A stretch of DNA of 64,000 nucleotides from Agrypnia vestita (GCA_016648135.1 JADDOH010024936.1:57859-121858), one strand, 5' to 3'; counted from the first letter of the stretch, positions 43,505-55,763 are shown. Numbers and translations are program-made. The notes: generated by a model from the sequence alone, not told the origin.

Positions 43505-44735
43505 TAAGTTTTGTTAATTGATGTGGCAGATACTTTGTGGTGCAATATGATGATTTTACACTAAACTAAACTTTGTATTACACGCGCGTTGAGTTCTTTT
43601 GTCACTACTGAGATATAATTTAGTTATTTAACAATAACATTTGAACAAATAAACTTCCTTAGACTTGACAGAGAATGATATCTTTCAGAGTGAATATGTT
43701 GTTTGTCAATACAACTTTGTTTCTATTTTATTTATCTCTGGTTTTTATTCAATTAATTTGTCGTGTGTTTTTTATACTGTTAACTTACTGTATATTTTGT
43801 CTTTTGTTTGTAACGTCAACATTGTTTTTATCCTATTTAATTTTATATAGGTGTATCTGGTTTCTTATTTGCTGTGTGATTTTTATATTGTTTATTTTAT
43901 ACTGTTGATATTATTATTTTATACTGGTTTCTAGATTTTTATACCGGGTCTGTTTCATTTATACTGTAGATAATATTATTTTAAACTGGTTTTAATTTTT
44001 TTAATATATTGTACTATTTTATATTGTTTATTTTATACTGTTTATATTACAAATGTTTTTTAATACTGTTTATTTTATACTTTTTATAGTATTTTTCCTT
44101 AAAATGCAAAAAACACATTAATATTGAAGCGTTTTCTCTACAATAGGCCTAGCTTAAGTGAAAAATAGCAGGAATTACTTCTTGTAAAAAATTTCTGTAA
44201 ACAATTAATTTAAAAAAATTACCCCTCATGATGATAGAGACTGCACTTCTCCAAACAAAAGTAGTTACAAAATTATAGTACCTACACAGTTAAGTTTAGT
44301 AAAATTTAAAATAGTTTGAATGTTCTTCAGTCTTCTGTTTTGGACTACCATTCTTCTCATTCAGCTGCTTCCTACTTTAGTTCTCTGCTCCGTTTCCATC
44401 TCAGATTTATTATTCGGCGAAAATCATTTAGTTTCGTCCTACCGCGTATTCATTTCATATTCTATCCCACAAGTGCCTTTCGAGCACAGAGCGTTGCTTG
44501 GCTTCGTATAATATATTCCCAATATAATGAAGCATTACAAAGTCAAAATCAGTCCTAAAATACATAAATCATTAACCAAAAGGGAATAAAATATACAAAT
44601 ATAATATGTTCATATACATAAGTATATTAAAACAGATTCGTATTTCAAAATAATTTTTTTTCAAAAAATTCGTCACGGTGAGACGGTTGACTTGTTTTAA
44701 GACTTTTTCAAAAATTACAAAAATATTCACAAAAA
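43505..44735. other. T-rich degenerate tandem repeat, then unrecognised sequence
   Basis: 43740-44100 is an imperfect tandem array of units like TTTATACTGTTTATATTA, which gives long hydrophobic-looking frames by composition only. 44110-44735 shows nothing that I recognise. Confidence 0.5.
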
Positions 44736-44737
44736 AA

Positions 44738-45252
44738 AAGTAACCCACAAAAACCAAGTTTTTACATTATTCCCTTTCTCATTTTCGGGTTTCGTGCCTA
44801 CCATATGCGTCGGAATCTCCATACAACTTGTATGAAAAAACCATTAAAAATTTGAAAAATCCAAAATTATACTATAATTTATTTTATTTAAACGAAAATT
44901 TGATAGATCTTCTTGATCGTCGCCACGGGTCTACTTGCAAAGTTTCAGCTTGATTGGATCACGGGAAAGGGGTTTAAAATAGATCCAAAGTTTTTTCGTC
45001 AGACAAGCAGACGCCACGAGTTAAAAGAAAGGAAGTAATAATCATTATCATAAAATAATATAATCAAAACACCACGAAACGAAAATTTGATAGATCTTCT
45101 TGATCGTCGCCACGAGTCTACTTGCACAGTTTCAGCTCGATTGGATCACGGGAAAAGGGTTTAAAATCGATCCAAATTTTTTTCGTCAGACAAGCAGACG
45201 CCACGAGTTAAAAGAAAGGATGTAATAATCATTATCATAAAATAATATAATC
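44738..45252 (-). mobile_element. Family E repeat with local tandem duplication
   Basis: A minus-strand family E copy (44738-45027). Its last ~170 bp, from CGAAAATTTGATAGATCTTC to TAATCATTATCATAAAATAA, are repeated in direct orientation at 45079-45252. This is a recent-looking tandem duplication with few differences. Confidence 0.7.
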
Positions 45253-45254
45253 AC

Positions 45255-46360
45255 AAACCATGGTTGCAACCAATTTATCTATCAAAAGGATTTTTAAAAA
45301 TTACCTACCATGTTTCAAGTCCGTGATCTTTTAATCAGTTAATCTTTTTTTTTCTTATCATATTTGTATCTATAATTCTGACATTTTGTTTTTAAGATTC
45401 CCTTTCTATCCAGATATTTTTAAGGAGGGTATAATTATTTGTAAACATTAATTGTAAATTGGATGTCCCACTTTTAGCTCCAGCAATGGCGCAATACCTT
45501 TTCTTTTAAATTAACTAAATTAAAGGACTTTCTTTAAGTTAATTAAACTGAGACGCAAATGGTAATGTATTTATTCCCGACAGCGTTATCCCTTACCCAG
45601 AGCAGCTTCCTTACTTTTATTTAAATTTCTTTTTTCTTTTTTGCAGTCCAATTGTGGATTTCGATAATTTCTCCAATTAAATACGAGGGCTCAGACTATA
45701 TTATAAACAAACCTTTGCTGAATATTTTTTACATTCAAATATATATTTGAATCCCTCGTAATATGTCAATTACGACAATAATACCGAAACGTCTAGCACC
45801 TTCTATCACACTCTCGTATTATCTACAACCTTAGGGAGACGCCTGGAACTAGAAGCAACGGAAACCTTAACCTAAACACTACAAAAGAATAAAATAATCT
45901 AGGAAGTTCGAAAGAACAGCATATTACGTATTTAAAGCGGAATCAATCGGTCCGTAATGGAGAATGTTTTGACATTTCGATCGGTTGAAAGTGAGTTGCG
46001 GGCGACGGCCAAGTTCTTACCGATAGTAGCGAAATAAATAAGTGCGAGTTCTACGTGCAAGAATTGAATATTCAAACGAGTGATATATAAAGTGTTACCC
46101 AGCGATAATAAAGATTTTGTAGACAAGTGATAAATTGAGAAATAGTTTAATTAAAATATTAGTGTTTTAATTTAATTCGTGTTGAGGACTTGGTCCATTT
46201 AATATTTTACTAATCATTTATTGAGTTTAATTAATTTTTATTATTTTTTTTTTTAATTATTGATTATTAACGATATCATAATCATTACTTAATTTTTCCG
46301 TGACAATATTTTTTTATTACGCTTTATATAATCATTCATTATTACCGTAAAAATGTATGA
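45255..46360. other. No recognised gene; promoter-like patch
   Basis: 45900-46140 is non-repetitive and GC-richer, with TATTTAAAGCGG near 45930, then GTGAGTTGCGGGCGACGG and GTGCGAGTTCTACGTGCAAG. The layout resembles a TATA promoter and 5' leader of a host transcript or LTR. No splice or coding evidence supports either. Confidence 0.3.
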
Positions 46361-46364
46361 AAAA

Positions 46365-46541
46365 AATGGTATGACTCTGGCTTCTCACACCGAGGGTTCC
46401 GGGTTCGATTCCCGGTGAGGTCACAATTAATCTGTGTGATTTACTCAAGCCTGGGTGTTTTGTGATGTTTTTCGCTTCTGTAATTGGGCCTTTTGGCCTG
46501 TTTAGCGTAAAATAAGAATAAAGAATAAAAAATAAAAATGA
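46365..46541 (+). mobile_element. SINE-B copy 3
   Basis: CTGGCTTCTCACACCGAGGG, B box GGGTTCGATTCCC, then TGGGCCTTTTGGCCTGTTTA and a tail of AATAA-type repeats. The 5' part of the head is truncated. Confidence 0.75.
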
Positions 46542-46651
46542 GTGTTTTTGTACAGTCGACATTATTTTAATGCTTTGATATGGGTAAAAATATTTGGTAA
46601 CATAATCGCGGGTAACTCGGCAGATAAATACACCCTTCCACAATTAATTAC

Positions 46652-46722
46652 TTACAAGCGCCCTTGAGGTGAGTATTCGCGAAAACGGCGCTATATAAAT
46701 AATGCAAATATTATTATTATTA
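46652..46722 (+). repeat. Family J motif with (TTA)n tail, copy 2
   Basis: AAGCGCCCTTGAGGTGAGTA, GAAAACGGCGCTATATAAAT, then about five TTA units. Matches 25.39 kb. Confidence 0.55.
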
Positions 46723-47038
46723 TTACGTGTCCCACTCAGCAAGGTCCAATGCTCTCGATCCGGGCTCCATTCGCCCTATATGATGCGTTCCTCAGAATCC
46801 CCGTGCACAGGCTAGCTTACAAAACGTCAGGTCGTAGGCAGTTATCCATTTGAGCCTGATTGTTTACTGCTAGGCTAGTCTGCTTGATTGCGGGTAAGTC
46901 CACAGTGATTCACTTTCCGCTGGTCACTACTGAAATAGCTGCGGGCCCCTTTGTGGGTCCGACAGATCCTCTGCGGGCTACTTTATAAATTACCAGTTAG
47001 CGATGGCCAAAGGCTCGATATCAGAATACAATGCCTGA
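46723..47038. other. No recognised gene
   Basis: Balanced composition (TCGATCCGGGCTCCATTCGC, GCTGCGGGCCCCTTTGTGGG). Not repeated in the window. No motif was recognised. Confidence 0.35.
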
Positions 47039-47039
47039 A

Positions 47040-48210
47040 AGCAGAAGTGTCCAATATATTTCAATGTTCTTGATAACATTAGTTGAATGTTTGAATTTTA
47101 CATATCTCCAGAAAAAATAATATAATGGCGTCAAATCGCACAAACGAAGTGGCCAGTGATTGGGTACCCACCACTTTCCCAGGACCGTTTTATGAGCTTA
47201 CGCTGACATATCGGTCCTTCTCATGCGTCGCCTAGTTGACAGTTTTTTACTCTAATAGCTATCTCCATGCTAGACCGTGTATAGGGCGGCCCAACAGGGA
47301 GATGCAAGCAAAGCCCAATCACTGTCCCACTCTCGCAGAAATAATGTCTTTATTAATATATTCAATTCAGTTACATGGTAGTAGAGATATATAAAATACA
47401 AAGATTTATGCATACAGGTTACAAAGGACATGGATACATTACAAGAGCAAGAGAGACAACACTAAGACTGACACATATAGATTCAAGGCAGAGAGGGATT
47501 ACAGCGGGAGAGGGACAGCGAGGGGACAGGAAGCCATTTTGACACCACTCCCTATAGGGGATGAAGACGTCACAGTTACACAGAAAGATGGAGTTCAATC
47601 CAAAGGCGCCACAGATCCACGGTCCTTCGCAAAATCTATCCTCGGAGCAGCTCCCAGCGAGTCACCCACTCCCTCACGAATTCCCGAAAGAGTCCGAGGT
47701 TTCTTGCATTCCTGATAAGGTCATCGTTCCTAGGAGAGCGATGACCCACCCCTTCCAATCCTTCTAGCATCCTCTCCCTGGAATCTCTCATGACTTCACA
47801 GACCCAGAGACCCAGTTAACGAAGTGGCCAGTTAACAGGTCCATTTCGTGAAATTAATCGTTCGTCAAATATTTATTTCAGTAAATTAATTGTATCCCGC
47901 GCTGTGTGGCATGTGGCGACCTCCTGCTAAAACCACATGTCTGCAACATTAATGCCTTCCAATCGCGGTACGAAAAAGTTAATAATCATGTCTCTATACC
48001 GCTCACCGTTGACTGTAACGTTCTGACTATTATCATTGTTGGACCAATGCGCAATGATTACACTGACCCATAAAGCGCACCAAACGGTGACTTTTTCTGG
48101 TTGTAATGGTGTTTCAATAATGGCTTGTGGATTAACATCGCTCCAAATGCGGCAATTCTGTTTATTGATAAAGCAATTTAACTAAAACATTGCTTCATCA
48201 CTTAATGTAT
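47040..48210 (-). pseudogene. Tc1/mariner-type transposase, interrupted
   Basis: On the minus strand from 48205: SDEAMF, then NKQNCRIWSDVNPQAIIETP, LQPEKVTVWCALWVSVIIAH, NVTVNGERYRDMIINFF, EGINVADMWF then a stop, ATCHTARDTIN. After the insertion, WPLRLCDLTPLYYFFWRYVK. These are in order and match a mariner-superfamily transposase of the DEAHF...NKQNCRIW type. The first Asp (SDEA) remains. The second position, normally QQDGAT, reads QEVAT. The third, normally TPLDFF, reads TPLYYF. Inactive. It is split by a LINE end at 47158-47817. Confidence 0.75.
47158..47817 (-). mobile_element. 5'-truncated LINE end with 15-bp target duplication
   Basis: The insert is flanked by AACGAAGTGGCCAGT on both sides (47143-47157 and 47818-47832). 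On the minus strand it opens with about 60 codons (LGLWVCEVMRDSRERMLEGL, RNARNLGLFREFVREWVTRW) ending in TAG, followed by about 450 bp of untranslated sequence with AATAAAGACATT and no poly(A). The codons are GC-rich compared with the host. A C-terminal end plus long 3' UTR and a long target duplication fit a 5'-truncated non-LTR insertion of the type without a poly(A) tail. The clade is not assigned. Confidence 0.65.
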
Positions 48211-48214
48211 TTGG

Positions 48215-49003
48215 ATTGTGAAAATTGGGCCCCCAGATTATTCAAAAATTAATGCCATAAAATTACCTGTCAAATAAAGCCAATTTTATGGATATAAAAT
48301 CATTTTTCCGTGTTTTATTTCAATTTAACCATTAATTCCAGTAATGAGAATAATGATAATTGGCGCCATTTCTGGGCATACTTTGACAACGGTTTTTAAC
48401 AGAGTGGGAACTGGCGACTGCCAGACTTTATGGTATCAAACCTGAAATATTTTCTATAGATGTACTCTATAGTAGCTAAGAAGGTTTAGTAGGATAGATC
48501 AAATTACTAGAAGATAACAGGTAATACAGGTATAAAAATATCTGTAAGTAAAACAATAAAATATAAGGTACTAGCTGTGCCCGCGCGGCCTCGCACGCGT
48601 TGATTTTTAGTACACTGTTTGGATCGTCATAGAACGCGAAAGAAATGACCCGCTAAAATCATCTAGCTATCATTAATATGAGTGTATAGTAAGTACTGTC
48701 AAGTTAAACATATTAAAAAACCAGGTTTATTATTTTTATATTTTACTTAAACATTTTTTTGTACATGTATTACTGTCAAAAAACTCGAACTCAAATGTCA
48801 TAATTTCCAAATCTTCTTTCTTTATATATATATAGTGTACATGTACAGAAAATATTTCAGGTTTGATTCTCTAATGTAAATCTGGCGGTGGACTTAGTCT
48901 GGCTCTGAGTCTGTAAGGTGTCTAGAAAGGTAGAAATCAAAAGTAGCCATCTAGTGTCATCTATGAAATTAGGCTAGTATTAAAGTAAGTCGGCATTACA
49001 AGT
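48215..49003. other. No gene; family K-like fragment at 48573-48620
   Basis: ACTAGCTGTGCCCGCGCGGC at 48573 resembles the start of family K. The rest is unrecognised. Confidence 0.4.
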
Positions 49004-49005
49004 GT

Positions 49006-49532
49006 TTTTACTTCCTTTCTTTTAACTCGTGACGTCTGCTTGTCTGACGAAAAAACTTGGATCGATTTTTAACCCTTTTCCCGTGATCCAATCTAGCTGA
49101 AACTTTGCAAGTAGACTCGTGGTGACGATCAAGAAGATCTATATATAAATTCCGACGCATATGGTTGACACGAAACCCGAAAATGAGATAGGGAGTATTG
49201 TAAAAACTTGGTTTTTATGGGTTACTTTTTTACTCCCTTTCTTTTAACTCGCTTGTCTGACGAAAAAACTTTGGATCGATTTTTAACCCTTTTCCCGTGA
49301 TGCAATCGAGCTGAAAATTTGCAAGCAGACTTGTGGCGACGATCAAGAAGATCTATCAAATTTTCGTTAAAAAAAATTAATAATTATAGTAGAATTTTGG
49401 ATTTTTTAAATTTTTTATGGTTTTTTCCTACAACTAAGTAAGTTGTATGAAAATACTCCGACGCATCTGGTAGATACGAAACCCGAAAATGAGAAAGGGA
49501 GTATAGCAAAAACTTGTTTTTTATGGGTTAGT
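49006..49532 (+). mobile_element. Two adjacent family E copies in direct orientation
   Basis: Copy one spans 49006-49225 (internally deleted) and copy two 49228-49532. Each starts ACTCCCTTTCTTTTAACTCG-like and ends GGGAGTAT...AAAACTTG. Both contain CCCGAAAATGAGA shortly before the end. Confidence 0.7.
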
Positions 49533-49784
49533 TTTTTTATTACATTTTAATAATTATGATGGCGACGTCGCATACGGCGTGACTTTCGCGAGGGCTTGTA
49601 ACTAACCTTATACATTAATTTGCTTCGGGTGTATTGTACGACAATATGAAACACACATTTGAAAAATATTAATTTATTTTAACTATTTAAAAAAGTATTT
49701 GTTAAAAATGTATCTTCAAGCGTATCAGCGAACTGCTTCTCCTTTTTATATCTCTTGTTTGAAGTATTTCAATTTTCAAAACTT

Positions 49785-49870
49785 TGCAGTTAGTCCTATT
49801 TTCATAGCACAAGCTTTTAGCTTAGTTTGAAAATAGTCGAATTTTAATGTGGTTCGCGTCTCTAATTTTT
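49785..49870 (+). mobile_element. SINE-C tail fragment
   Basis: AGTTAGTCCTATTTTCATAG, ACAAGC, AGCTTAGTTTGAAAATAGT and a degenerate GTTCGCGTCTCTAATTTTTT tail. The tRNA head is missing. Confidence 0.65.
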
Positions 49871-49889
49871 TAATAAAAAACTATTAGTA

Positions 49890-50860
49890 AAGTGCGATGA
49901 TGGACGGAATTAACACCATTGTACGTGGATCGGAGTTAAAAAAGAAAGATTTTCCCCAAGTCTTCGCCGATAAAGCGCGTAGTCGAGACACTCGAAATAT
50001 ATCTACTACAACACTAGCTACTTACACATTTGAAATTGCACTTACGGAGTCCGTCCTGGTTCTGGAATTTGCAGAGCTCCGCTTATATATCCCATATAGT
50101 AGAACGAGCGTACGCGGCACATGCTGTGCTCACCGGCAAACTTCTCCTTTGAACACTCTTAACTCTCACAGTCGAATCGGGAACAGATCGACAAGTCTAT
50201 TTCCGTAAGGGTTGAAATATTGAACCTCGATACGTCGTATTTTAGTTACCGCAGGAATGGCGTCAATCTTTTCAACAGAGAAAAAACAATGGAACGCCGA
50301 AATCAATTGTCTCCTGGTTCGGATTTTCGTAAGTTCAAATCCTGGCCAGTAATTGGAGCAGAAAACTCCGAGCGCCAAATCGGACCAATAACACGTCATG
50401 AAATATTGTTTTTATACAGTCAAAAGTTGATAGAAGCAGAAATAATTGCACGTAATTGAAGATTTTTCAGCACTTTTAATATAAATTGGAAATTATAACT
50501 AAGACCTGAGATAACCCAATCGATTCTAGAAACGTCGTGAAGCAACATTACCGATGAAAGAGATCTACTGGCTACTGCGTACTTAGTATTAGAATTGTTT
50601 TGACAGGCGATACACATAGAAAGACGAAACCGTGCGCGTTTGACCATGTTCAAGCTCAGAGTGAGTACTTACGTGCGAACTAGAGTGAAATAGTGCGAAC
50701 CACAGCGAAACTATCTTGCGATAGATAAGAGTAAATCTAATTAAATATGTACCTGTGTGGAATATTCTAGTGATTATTAATGCAAATTAGGAAATTGGTG
50801 TAAATTAATGAATAGATTTCCAGTTATATTCGTGTCCAATGATATAATTTAATTAATAGC
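49890..50860. other. Non-repetitive region of balanced composition, no recognised gene
   Basis: Frames of 70-100 codons on both strands (for example 49897-50208 plus and 50166-50399 minus) lack recognisable motifs. On the minus strand GGGATATATAAGCGGAGC near 50083-50100 is a TATA-like promoter signal followed by leader-like sequence, and on the plus strand 50600-50720 has GTGCGAA repeats and a GTGAGT donor-like site near 50658. It may be an LTR or a host leader exon; unresolved. Confidence 0.3.
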
Positions 50861-50861
50861 T

Positions 50862-51036
50862 CAAGTAGCTTGTTGGTCTTGTGTTTAGGACACTTACCTC
50901 GTGATCCAAAGGTCGCGGGCTCGAACTTCATTCCAGACTAGCAAGTTAGTCCTATTCATAACACAAGCGTTTAACTTAGTTTGAAAATAGTAAGAATATT
51001 GATGTGACACATATTGTTCGCTTCTTTTTTTTTTAA
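50862..51036 (+). mobile_element. SINE-C copy 6
   Basis: Head AGTAGCTTGTTGGTCTTGTG, B box GGGCTCGAACTTC (mutated), body AGACTAGCAAGTTAGTCCTA, tail TGATGTGACACATATTGTTC and T-run. Confidence 0.75.
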
Positions 51037-51059
51037 TTAAAAAACAAATAAAACTCTCA

Positions 51060-51345
51060 TATATGGAGTGTAAACATGGACACCAAACCAAGTCGAGCAT
51101 ATTGAATGTTTTCTGAGTGGATAGAGTGATGAATGTTGAAGTCCTCCAGCGTATGCTGAAAGACCAAGAAGTGCAGCGGTATATCAAGGCAAGAAAGCTT
51201 GAGTATCTCGTACATATTATGAGAGGACCAAAATACAGACTAAGCCAACTCGTCATCCAGGATAAAATAGGTGGTAAAAGAAGCATATAAAGACGCCCCA
51301 CCTCATGGCTGCGTAACTTGAGGGAGGTGCTGCGGTAAAAAAGTC
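51060..51345 (+). pseudogene. LINE C-terminal remnant (fourth family)
   Basis: A plus-strand frame reads RVMNVEVLQRMLKDQEVQRY, IKARKLEYLVHIMRGPKY, LVIQDKIGGKRS, stop, RRPTSWLRNLREVL. The pattern RKLxYxxHIMR ... GKR...RRxxSWLxNLR is a common post-RT tail of insect non-LTR elements. It is followed by an AGAAGAAGAAG tail (51380-51390). Confidence 0.75.
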
Positions 51346-51394
51346 GTAATCGCCAGAAGAAGACGACACCATAAGAAGAAGAAGAATAAAGCCA

Positions 51395-54300
51395 TAAATA
51401 ATGTCAAGTGTTCATTTGCCACGATTCCGTAACAATATATTTTTAATGCGAAATCATTAGACAACATAATATTCGTAAGCGTGGGTACAGCTACCGTAAT
51501 CTGATTCTCTAATATAGCTAGCTCAAGTTACCCGCCACAACCAACAGAGGGTGAGGTCGGAAAAGTTTTAGCTTCGAGTCTCGAGACGTCTTGACATCTT
51601 GAACATGTAGACTACTTCTCAGCTTGGTAATTTTAACGTCAGTCATCTGCCATTCAAGTAATTAAGAACAAAGAGATTCGTTAAGTACGAAAATACCCAT
51701 ACATACAAGGAACACACAACGTTATACACACATGTACTTACTAGCTAAGAAAGGAAAGTTATCACTGTAATTACATAATGGAAATTTCGCTTCGTGGCCG
51801 ATAGTATTCTTTACGGCTATTAGCGTATGTAATTGCTTACTGCTAGGCCCAGCGGACAGCCATGCATAGACTATATACATATACATACCTACATAAATAT
51901 TATTTATGTAAAAACCATAAATATTTTTAAATTAATATTATTTTTGCTTTTAAAACACACAAACATACAAAATCAATTGTCAACTGTCGACGCTCTTTGT
52001 CAGATAATCAAATTCCAATACGTCACTCTGTATTCTTGTCGTATACACAGTAGCACTTTTCTTTGATTCTTTTTTTCTTCTTTCTGCATTAGCATTTTCT
52101 TATATTTCTTCTATCACGGTCCTTTTAGTACTGAATAGCATTCCTACTATAACACTAGTCTCTTTGATTTCTGCGACTTGTACAGTGCTTTTATATACAA
52201 GTCACTCAAATAATACTTTTTAATAAAGATATTTATTCAGTTTCATTGCAACAATAATGTATAAAGTGTAAACGCTAAATTTTCGGTGAAAAGTTTGACA
52301 TATAGCGAACAATGACATCTGGCATTGGCGACTATTAAAAATCAGCAAAAATGTGGCGAGATGAACAGGTTATAAGCATTATATTAAGGATCGAATAATT
52401 AATAAGGATTACAATATTTTTAGACATTGAAGATTGCCAATGTGTATTTTAAAACAATTTGTACGTCTTGCAACTTCACATGATTTTGCTATTTTCTTTC
52501 TGGTTTTTTTTTTTAAATATCAGGGTGCGCACCGCACGTATTGTTTTTGAAGCAATTATAATACAATTGCCAGGTGATGTTGATTACTTTAAAAATATAT
52601 AACAATATGTGTAAACTAGATGACCAATTTTGTTTCCTTCAAAATATCTATCGAATGATTTGGCAATGTAGTATATAATTAAAATGCCTTAAAAATTAAA
52701 ATTGTTTCGTATTATGCACATATTTCTTTATTGATTTAATAAAAATAATGTGTTTTCTTTATTATTTCATGCAAGTAAAAAATCGAAAATTTATAGTTTA
52801 AATATTGAAAAATTTGAATGAAGAAATATTCAGAATGTACATGTTATATTACAATTTTATATTTTTTTTGGAAAAATAAAAATCAGAGAGCATAAAAGGG
52901 AAATTTCTTAGAAAAATAAGGGCATTTTCGTAATATTTTACAAAACTGCAATACGTAGCTTCGTGTCTGTAATTTTATTCCTCTTTTTGATCGCTATTTT
53001 TTTTCGAATAAGTTTCCTCTTTGTTGCTTGAAACATAGATTCATTTTATGTTTTAATTTCCTCGTTTCGTACGATAAAAGAATTGGTGGATTCCAGCCGG
53101 AATCCGGGAAGAAATTTGAAAGTCTTGGAAATTCATCAGTTTCTTTTCCCGGGGTTGGAAAGAATAAATTTATTGTTTCAGTATCCATTAAACAAATAAT
53201 AAAAGTCCATTATTTGATACTCTATATCATTTTTGATGCCACCTTCAAATATAAAATGACCCATTATTTTAACGATTTGATGTTTACGTTAATCACCGTG
53301 CGATAAATATTAACCGTACGTTATTCGGAGACAACTACGTAGATTTTTTAGTCTCAAAATTAGCATTATTAAATAATATTCTTCCAGTATTCGGTATCCA
53401 TAGCAATTCGTATTAAAAGTGGAGAAAGAGACCTAAATTTATTGACTAATTAATATTAACGATCACTGATTACGTTTTCCAAAAACAACATAATTATGGT
53501 TTTATTACTTTAAAAAATAATTATAAAGTGATTAAATTATTTTAACTCCAGTTGCCTCACCTTCCCGAGCCAGGTCTCGTACATCATTCTGAAAGAATAA
53601 TACATTAATTATTTTTAAAGTGCTAAGAGAAATAATAAATCGTGGTTTTTAAAACTACTCACCGTAGCGTTAAACCAGGGTTGGCAAATGTAAATAAAAT
53701 CAAATTAAACAGAAAAAACACGCAATTATGTTTTTAATGTTTGAAAATTATACTAGCTTTTATAAAAAATTACTGCCACAGTACTAATGCGTATTTCGAT
53801 CTCGTACGAGGATTCTCGTACACCTTTGATGTGAATGATTTTATATATGTTTAATATTTGATTTTGTATATATATGCTTATATAATTCTAATTTATTTAT
53901 AACATTTACGAATTAAATTTTGTAATTGTAATGTAAATGTTATATAAAAAATAAATAAATTAAATAATTTGAAATTGAATTGAATGTTAATAAAATAAAT
54001 AGTGTGGGGCGGATCGTAGCAATTTGTGATAAGTGTTTAAAAACACTGTTTTTTTCCGCTATATATTTTATTTAATTGTGAAAACCTTTTCGAGATCACT
54101 CTCATTATAAATAAGAAATTTTCAACTTAATAAAAAACGATTATGGACCATATTTATAAGGACTGGGTGTATGTATTGGGGGGAAGGGGCGGAGTTAAAA
54201 TGGATGGAGAGGGGGGGTTATTGGTGGTATTTGTATTTTAATTATATTTTTATTATTTACTTTATTATTATGAATTTCTAAGCTCTCCAAAATATCCATT

Positions 54301-54550
54301 TTTCTTCCTTCATTGCAGCTATGTAATAATATAAAAAAATTAATATCGAACGTGTGATCTTAGCGTGTTCCGCCATTTCTGTTTTTAAGGAGAAGATTTT
54401 AATTACTCTCTTAAGTTTTTCTAACCGTTTCTCAGAGGAACTGTTAGAAGAACATAAGTTTTAGGCAGTGATGTTAATGTACAGCTGGTTAAATACAAGC
54501 AAACATTCACATCAAAACGTTCGTTGGGGTTTAAGAAAAGACGTCCTTTG
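51395..54550. other. Long stretch without recognisable genes or repeats
   Basis: AT-rich. A small GC-richer palindromic patch at 53085-53160 (GATTCCAGCCGGAATCCGGG; TTTTCCCGGGG) is non-repetitive. Open frames there are short and without motifs. Confidence 0.45.
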
Positions 54551-54557
54551 ATATTAT

Positions 54558-54625
54558 TAACATTAACATTGACATTGACATTGACATGTTGACATTGACA
54601 TATTGACATTACATTGACATATATA
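54558..54625 (+). repeat. (ACATTG)n hexanucleotide array
   Basis: About ten imperfect units of ACATTG or ACATTAACATTG. On the minus strand this reads as VNVNVNVN by frame. Confidence 0.8.
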
Positions 54626-54629
54626 TATT

Positions 54630-55470
54630 GATATTATGACATACGCATACACTGCGGTCACTCTCAATACTGTAACTGTCAATTATTTTTCTCCGCTTTT
54701 GTTTTTTTTATAAAATTATATTTTTTTATTATTATACTATTTTGTACATTTGAGTCTTTTTGTTTCTTTTCCGAAAACTATTAACCTCAAAAGCCTCTTT
54801 TAAATCAATACAAACCGACAGATGTCATCGAGATGTTTGTACAATGTCAGAGAAAGTTACGCGTCAACAATTTAAATAAATGTATTAAGTATAATTTAAG
54901 CATAAAAAGTATATAAGTATAAAAAGCCTTAGTAGTCTCTGATCGGGCGCATTATAATAATTATCTATGACCGCGGAGTTCTCTGTGTATAACAGTTGCC
55001 ACAAGTCATAGATTTTTGGGCACTTCGAAACGAACGGTCGGTTTTGTCGCGGCAAATACAAAGTTGCGAATATATATTTAATTTGCGCTTGAAGCTTTCG
55101 GTCGGCTTTTAAGTATTGCAGTCCGGGAGCAGAATATCAAACCAGAGATCGAGGACGGCGGGTCACCTGCAGAATTTGATAAGTGGAAACCATTCCAAAC
55201 TAGAGGATTTCGAGTTCAAATTTTCCCAGAAGAGAACCCGAACCAAAATAAAAATACAAGAAGTATTTCCCGACAGTATGGTTATTGTATTATCGTCCGG
55301 AATACGTCTCTTTTACGACTATCGGTGGGATTATTAGTCAGGAAGTGGATCAAATATTGATTTCAAGATTTGTCCCTATCCTTGACACAAACTAGTAGCT
55401 GGACAAAAAGAAATACCTTTACTAAAATTTATTTTAATACTAAATAAATTGTGTATATCTTTATATATTT
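54630..55470. other. Non-repetitive island, no recognised gene
   Basis: 54940-55350 is GC-richer (GGTCGGTTTTGTCGCGGCAA, ATCGAGGACGGCGGGTCACC) with a 73-codon frame at 55116-55337 lacking an ATG start and lacking motifs. Candidate conserved non-coding sequence. Confidence 0.35.
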
Positions 55471-55475
55471 AATAT

Positions 55476-55763
55476 GTGGGGTATAAGGGCAAAGGCACCA
55501 ATATCAATCAAAAAAAATTAATGCCGTCATCGAGGATTACTAGTTAATAATTTATTGTTCGGAGAACATTTTTCCTTGTGAATGAAGGCTTGAACTTCCT
55601 AATGTCCTGAATTCGAGTTTTTACAGGAAACAAATACATAGGAAACATGATTTTGAAACGTAGAATTCAGTAGGCACATTTTAAATTAGTAATCTTAGGT
55701 GACTGCATTCAAAACATTGTTTTAATTTTTTGGATATTGCTGCCTTTGCTTTTATACCCCACA
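55476..55763. mobile_element. Family G MITE, uninterrupted copy
   Basis: Ends GTGGGGTATAAGGGCAAAGG and inverted TTTGCTTTTATACCCCAC. The interior matches the 29.8-kb copy on both sides of its family K insertion (ATCGAGGATTACT; GGAAACATGATTTTG), so it represents the empty site for that insertion. Confidence 0.7.

Noticed and set aside
43675..43908. Apparent multi-pass membrane protein
   Set aside because: T-rich degenerate tandem repeats encode Phe/Leu/Ile-rich frames by composition; there are overlapping frames of similar length and no start context.
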